This document shows, one piece after another, positions 7,314-7,430 of a DNA stretch of 7,430 nt. Both the position numbers and the translations under genes were made by a program. This DNA is from Pseudomonadota bacterium. GTDB taxonomy: Bacteria; Pseudomonadota; Gammaproteobacteria; Burkholderiales; SG8-39. The notes beneath the pieces are model-generated. The model had not been told where the DNA came from and did not search any database. It worked only from the letters and a program-made list of their open reading frames with translations. Position 1 is the first letter of the stretch. Each line of letters begins with the position of its first letter. The DNA lies in the NCBI GenBank assembly GCA_021847125.1, contig JAJZUK010000045.1, positions 1 through 7,430 on the forward strand. The letters are read 5' to 3'.

Positions 7314-7319
7314 ATTGTA
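7314..7319 (-). promoter_or_regulatory. Possible -10 element of the five-gene operon
   Basis: TACAAT on the minus strand (five of six to the sigma-70 consensus) lies about 78 bases upstream of the GTG of the first gene. The -35 position at 17-base spacing reads CCAGGC, a poor match, so an activator would probably be needed if this is real. An inverted repeat, GCGCA-4-TGCGC (7320-7333), sits directly against it, inside the spacer. From there to the window end at 7430 I see no supportable gene; short open frames run off the edge on both strands. Confidence 0.3.
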
Positions 7320-7430
7320 GCGCAATCGTGCGCATAGCCTGGGGCGGCGCTTGAGGGCGTGGATGGCGTAAGCATCATTCATGCGGCGTCGCAAATGCAG
7401 GCATGTGCCAAGCGCGGCCATTGCGCGCTC

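Noticed and set aside
7378..7397. A sigma-54-like site on the minus strand, TGGCAC followed by TGCAT
   Set aside because: The GG and GC elements are nine bases apart rather than the strictly required ten, so it fails the spacing rule.
7381..7430. A plus-strand ATG frame open to the window edge
   Set aside because: There is no ribosome site, and only about 16 arginine-rich codons are visible; nothing supports a gene.

Overview
The window looks like part of a chromosome from a high-GC proteobacterium, probably a betaproteobacterium. The grounds are GC-rich coding with long antisense shadow frames, a tRNA-Phe of proteobacterial type, and a hybrid transporter/histidine kinase of the CbrA/CrbS class. 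The taxon is an inference; no diagnostic marker gene is present.

Everything identified is on the minus strand. Read in the direction of transcription (right to left): a 194-base upstream region (7237-7430) with a possible -10 box and a small inverted repeat; a 69-residue two-helix membrane protein (7027-7236); a 920-residue SLC5 sodium/solute symporter fused through a STAC domain to a complete histidine kinase (4252-7014); a stand-alone receiver (3841-4230); a 713-residue membrane protein joining a PAS domain, a degenerate histidine-kinase core and an intact DnaQ-type 3'-5' exonuclease (1703-3844); a CBS-pair/DUF294 putative nucleotidyltransferase (213-1673); and, 145 bases further on with its own promoter, a tRNA-Phe(GAA) cut by the window edge. 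Gaps between the five protein genes are 12, 21, -4 and 29 bases, so they almost certainly form one operon.

Reading of the system: the symporter-kinase senses or imports a carbon compound and phosphorylates the receiver. The receiver has no output domain and must act by protein contact. The next two genes carry a nuclease and a nucleotidyltransferase, not a transcription factor. The pseudokinase part of the exonuclease protein has lost the phospho-accepting histidine and the ATP-binding residues, while every exonuclease catalytic residue is present. This suggests a membrane-bound signalling module that controls nucleotide-related enzymes. DnaQ-like and DUF294 genes are also known beside acetate-type symporters in other proteobacteria, which supports a functional link, but the substrate and product are unknown.
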